A stretch of 64,000 bases of DNA. It comes from Marinoscillum sp049115815. GTDB lineage: Bacteria; Bacteroidota; Bacteroidia; Cytophagales; Cyclobacteriaceae. The translations under genes were made by a program, and so were the position numbers. The stretch covers positions 62,001-126,000 of the forward strand of contig JAGDZO010000021.1 in assembly GCA_049115815.1 (NCBI GenBank), written 5' to 3'. Position 1 is the stretch's first letter. Every line of letters starts with the position of its first letter. The notes under the pieces are model-generated. The model saw nothing but the letters and a program-made list of their open reading frames with translations, had not been told where the DNA came from and searched no databases. Below, one piece after another: positions 60,835 through 64,000 of the stretch.

Positions 60835-61791
60835 ATGAAAGTAACAGAACATATAAAACAAGCCGGTGATAAGACATTATTCTCTTTGGAGATCATACCA
60901 CCGAAGAAGGGAGATAGCATTGGTTCATTATTCGGACATATTGATCCATTGATGGAGTTTAAGCCTCCGTTTATTGATGTCACATATCACAGGGAAGAAT
61001 ACGTTTACAAGAACCGCGGAAATGGACTTTTAGAGAAAATGACCATTCGCAAACGACCTGGAACAGTAGGTATTTGTGCGGCTATCAAGAATAGATATGA
61101 TGTGGATCCGGTTCCTCATATAATATGTGGTGGATTTACGAAAGAAGAGACAGAAAATGCCTTGATCGATCTTAATTTCTTGGGGATTGACAATGTGCTG
61201 GTGCTACGTGGAGACTCGATTGCCGAGGAGAAAACATTTCGCCCAGAGCCTGATGGCAATGCTTATGCTATTGACCTAGTAGATCAGGTGATGGGAATGA
61301 ATGAAGGGACTTACCTTGATGAAGAGTTGCAAAATGCCGTGCCGACCAACTTTTGCATAGGAGTAGCCGGATATCCTGAAAAGCATTTTGAAGCACCCAA
61401 CATCAAGTCTGACTTGAAATTTCTGAAACAGAAGGTTGACCGAGGGGCGGAATATATTGTAACCCAGATGTTTTTTGACAATGAAAAGTATTTTGAATTT
61501 GTAGATAAATGTAGAGCTGCGGGTATTAACGTGCCCATTATTCCAGGACTAAAGCCAATCACTACGAAGAGTCACATGACTATTCTGCCTAGCATTTTTC
61601 ACATTGACATTCCTGATGCGCTTTATACCGAAATAGAAAAGTGCAAAGACAATAAAGCGGTGAAAGAAGTAGGGGTAGAGTGGGGAATTAAGCAATCTAA
61701 GGAGCTTATGGAGCGCGGTGTGCCCGTACTTCATTATTACTCCATGGGTAAATCTGATTCTGTTTACAGAATCGCAAAGGAGCTTTTCTAA
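60835..61791 (+). CDS. metF: 5,10-methylenetetrahydrofolate reductase
   Basis: This 318-residue FAD enzyme makes the methyl-tetrahydrofolate used by MetH. Visible are the N-terminal TIM-barrel entry LFSLEIIPPKKGD (catalytic Glu), PFIDVTYHREEYV, NVLVLRGDS, FCIGVAGYPEKHFEAP and VTQMFFDNEKYFEFVDKCRA. The order metH-metF under one SAM-I riboswitch is coherent: both enzymes supply methionine. Length is typical. An octamer array ends immediately before its ATG. Confidence 0.96.
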   Translation: MKVTEHIKQAGDKTLFSLEIIPPKKGDSIGSLFGHIDPLMEFKPPFIDVTYHREEYVYKNRGNGLLEKMTIRKRPGTVGICAAIKNRYDVDPVPHIICGGFTKEETENALIDLNFLGIDNVLVLRGDSIAEEKTFRPEPDGNAYAIDLVDQVMGMNEGTYLDEELQNAVPTNFCIGVAGYPEKHFEAPNIKSDLKFLKQKVDRGAEYIVTQMFFDNEKYFEFVDKCRAAGINVPIIPGLKPITTKSHMTILPSIFHIDIPDALYTEIEKCKDNKAVKEVGVEWGIKQSKELMERGVPVLHYYSMGKSDSVYRIAKELF

Positions 61792-61815
61792 TACCTTTAT
61801 AGGAAACTGAAGCTG

Positions 61816-62679
61816 ATGAAGATCATAGAATGTCCAAGGGATGCCATGCAGGGTTTGACAGAATTTGTCCCTACTTCATTGAAGGCTAGATACATCAATC
61901 AGCTTCTCAAAGTAGGCTTTGATACCATCGACTTTGGAAGCTTCGTATCTCCTAAGGCTATTCCTCAGATGAGGGATACCGCGGATGTACTGGCTCAGCT
62001 GGATTTGTCTCAATCAGACACCAAACTTTTGGCAATTATTGCCAATCAGAGGGGCGCTCAGATCGCTTGCGATTTCGAAGAAATCAATCAACTTGGTTAT
62101 CCTCTATCGCTATCAGAGACATTTCAGTTGCGAAATACCAATCGTACCATTGATGTCGCATTAGATGATCTGGCTGAGATTCAGGAGTTATGTGAATCTG
62201 AAGACAAGCAGCTTGTCGTTTATCTCTCTATGAGCTTTGGAAATCCTTATGGAGATCCTTATGAGACCGCCTATGTGGAAGAGTTCGTTAATAGACTAGA
62301 TCAGTTGGAAGTAGGTGTCATCTCTCTCTCAGACACGGTGGGAGTATCGCACCCAGATATTATCAATGATCTTTTCGAGACCTTAATTCCGAAGTTCCCG
62401 CACATAGAGTTTGGGGCACATTTGCATAGCACACCTGACACCAGAAATGAAAAACTCTTGGCAGCTTACGAATCTGGTTGCCGGAGAATAGATGGAGCAA
62501 TCATGGGATTTGGCGGCTGTCCGATGGCTAAGGATGAATTAGTAGGAAATATGGCCACAGAAAACATCGTGCAGCTATTGGATAAAATGGAGCAGAAACA
62601 CGGGTTAGATTTGACAGCCTTTGGTAAAGCCAAGTCAATCGCCAATGAAATATTCACCAATTTGTCAAGGCAGGCCTGA
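61816..62679 (+). CDS. Hydroxymethylglutaryl-CoA lyase family protein
   Basis: This 287-residue DRE-TIM metallolyase cleaves HMG-CoA to acetyl-CoA and acetoacetate in leucine breakdown. It shows IIECPRDAMQGLTEFVPT (catalytic Arg/Asp), DFGSFVSPKAIPQM, VISLSDTVGVSHP, the metal-binding HLHSTPD and the catalytic Cys loop GGCPMAKDELVGN. The length is close to the family. It lies 24 bases after metF and may be a read-through passenger of that operon. It overlaps the next gene by one base (TGATG). Confidence 0.92.
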   Translation: MKIIECPRDAMQGLTEFVPTSLKARYINQLLKVGFDTIDFGSFVSPKAIPQMRDTADVLAQLDLSQSDTKLLAIIANQRGAQIACDFEEINQLGYPLSLSETFQLRNTNRTIDVALDDLAEIQELCESEDKQLVVYLSMSFGNPYGDPYETAYVEEFVNRLDQLEVGVISLSDTVGVSHPDIINDLFETLIPKFPHIEFGAHLHSTPDTRNEKLLAAYESGCRRIDGAIMGFGGCPMAKDELVGNMATENIVQLLDKMEQKHGLDLTAFGKAKSIANEIFTNLSRQA

Positions 62680-64000
62680 TGGGAATTGATGCTATCATAG
62701 TACTCGTTATCGTTGTAGCTGCGTTTGTTTTATTTGCTACGGAATGGCTGTCCATTGATCTGGTGGGTATTCTAATCATGCTCGCGCTGATAGTTACAGG
62801 GGTTATCACCCCTAAGGAGGGATTGTCAGGATTTAGCAATCCGGCTTCCATTACTGTGGCGTTTATGTTTGTGCTGAGCTATGCTTTACTAAAGACAGGT
62901 TCGCTTCAGCGAATAGGGCCGTTTCTTGGTCCTATTTTCCGAAAGAATTTCAATTTGGGAATTCTGATCATGATGATATTTATTGGCCTAGTCTCAGCCT
63001 TTATCAATAATACTCCTATAGTTGCCATGTTCATCCCTGTGATGATTAGCATTGGTAATTTGTCAGGAGTAAGTCCCTCTAAGCTGTTGATCCCATTATC
63101 TTATGCTTCCATTTTTGGAGGCATGTGTACCATGATAGGTACTTCCACCAATATGCTTGTAAGCGGCATAGCCGTAGAGCACGGAATAGAAGCTTTTCCA
63201 ATGTTTCTCAGTGCTCCAATAGGGTTGGTTTTGCTCGTTTGTGGCTCTGTTTATATTTATTTCTTTGGCAAGAAATTGCTTCCTGATCGTATGGTAGAAG
63301 ATGACCTATCGAGCAAGTTTGGGATGAGAAACTATATCTCTGAGGTTGAGGTACTGGAGGGTTCGGAGTTTGTTGGTCAGCGAATTATGGATTCCATCTT
63401 GTCTAAGGAATTGAATATAGATGTGATTGAAGTAAGGAGAAATGGAAATCTATTTGCACTCCCCTCTGGAGATTTCAAAATCAAAGAAAAGGATATACTC
63501 AAAGTACGCTGCGAGGTAGAAAAGATCAAGGCATTAAAGGATCGCCTTAAGGTTAATTTCAACAGAGAGACTATCCGCTTAAGTGAGAATGAGCTTCAAG
63601 AAGGAGAAACCACCATCTTAGAGTTGATCATTACTTCAGGTTCCGAATTTGAGAATATGAATCTTCGTGAGATGGATTTTAGAAGGAGGTTTAGGGCAGT
63701 GCCATTGGCTATTCTTCACAGAGAGGAGGTTGTTCATGAAAATCTCTATAGCAGTAGGTTGGTGGCCGGTGATGTCATTCTCATAGAAATTAAGTCTCAC
63801 AGAGTTCAAGATCTAAAGCGGTTAGAAATGAGTCAAAAAAGTCCTTTCATTGTTCTTTCCGAAGAAGGTATTATTGACTTCAATAGAAAAAAGTTTATGA
63901 CCGTTTTGAGTGTGATTGTTGGAGTAGTAGCACTTTCTACTTTCGATATTTTCCCAATAGCCATTTCTACTTTGCTTGGCGCAATGACACTAGTATTGAC
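62679..64000 (+). CDS. SLC13/DASS-type anion permease with RCK_C (TrkA-C) domains, C-terminus outside the window
   Basis: The first 440 codons are visible. TM helices (about 5-25, 27-50, 55-75, 95-120, 130-155, 175-200) include the motif FINNTPIVAMFIPVM and the repeat SYASIFGGMCTMIGTSTNML, the conserved helical-hairpin substrate loops of divalent-anion/sodium symporters. Between the two TM halves are two TrkA-C domains (about 215-290 and 300-385). Such proteins are annotated as sulfate or dicarboxylate permeases. The substrate is not predictable. The second TM half starts at about residue 405 and the gene runs off the right edge. Confidence 0.88.
   Translation, partial: MGIDAIIVLVIVVAAFVLFATEWLSIDLVGILIMLALIVTGVITPKEGLSGFSNPASITVAFMFVLSYALLKTGSLQRIGPFLGPIFRKNFNLGILIMMIFIGLVSAFINNTPIVAMFIPVMISIGNLSGVSPSKLLIPLSYASIFGGMCTMIGTSTNMLVSGIAVEHGIEAFPMFLSAPIGLVLLVCGSVYIYFFGKKLLPDRMVEDDLSSKFGMRNYISEVEVLEGSEFVGQRIMDSILSKELNIDVIEVRRNGNLFALPSGDFKIKEKDILKVRCEVEKIKALKDRLKVNFNRETIRLSENELQEGETTILELIITSGSEFENMNLREMDFRRRFRAVPLAILHREEVVHENLYSSRLVAGDVILIEIKSHRVQDLKRLEMSQKSPFIVLSEEGIIDFNRKKFMTVLSVIVGVVALSTFDIFPIAISTLLGAMTLVL

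Overview
The window is a 64 kb chromosomal segment from a Bacteroidota bacterium, most likely of the order Cytophagales (Reichenbachiella/Fulvivirga-like). The placement rests on gene content and is inferred. Three large secreted proteins end in type IX secretion (T9SS) sorting domains. Perfect or near-perfect TAnnTTTG -7 promoter boxes sit upstream of many starts, and Shine-Dalgarno sequences are weak or absent. Typical Bacteroidota families are present: MacB-like permeases with no ATPase gene beside them, DUF1343/NamZ, DUF4197, a split MetH, and a HisB fusion. Coding density is high and no stretch longer than 300 bases lacks a gene. I saw no tRNA, rRNA, CRISPR array, transposase or prophage.

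Layout. 1-4.2 kb: VOC protein (partial), pirin, cysE-cysM, and a polysaccharide deacetylase. 4.2-6.6 kb: a large ABC permease behind a palindromic promoter. 6.8-16.8 kb: AI-2E transporter, TerB-like protein, alpha/beta hydrolase, AlkD-type glycosylase, alpha-carbonic anhydrase, bestrophin, alcohol dehydrogenase-like reductase, a frameshifted lipoprotein PPIase, acyltransferase, CDF metal exporter and fatty-acyl desaturase. 17-19.6 kb: cinA and a 2-oxoacid dehydrogenase E2. 19.9-33.8 kb: DUF4197 lipoprotein, three T9SS proteins, SDR, folA, fmt, an unknown lipoprotein and NamZ. 33.8-42.9 kb: LolC/E-like permease, dolichol-phosphate-mannose-type glycosyltransferase, an arginine-centred group (decarboxylase, two amidinotransferase-fold hydrolases, argS), menA and a tandem universal stress protein. 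43.1-47.6 kb: hisG-hisD-hisC-hisB only, followed by dispersed palindromic repeats. 47.7-55.9 kb: YkgJ protein, second large permease with a start-codon hairpin, phosphoesterase, GyrI-like protein, DEAD-box helicase with a DEFD motif, TMEM220-like protein, YefM-YoeB with its operator, small membrane protein, and Ppx/GppA. 56-61.8 kb: a SAM-I riboswitch followed by metH (N part), metH (C part) and metF. 61.8-64 kb: HMG-CoA lyase and an SLC13-type transporter (partial).

The most unusual structure is in the methionine operon. Two diverged four-helix-bundle genes of the 23S-rRNA intervening-sequence-protein family have been inserted at gene junctions, one between the metH halves and one between metH and metF. 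Each is bracketed by inverted arrays of degenerate short repeats with strict 7- or 8-base period. The arrays fill the intergenic space from the stop codon of one gene to the start codon of the next. The same octamer family appears without a gene between hisC and hisB, and as a one-sided array directly after ppx, where it forms a canonical G-quadruplex motif. I propose that these are related elements, built like rRNA intervening sequences but sitting inside mRNA operons.
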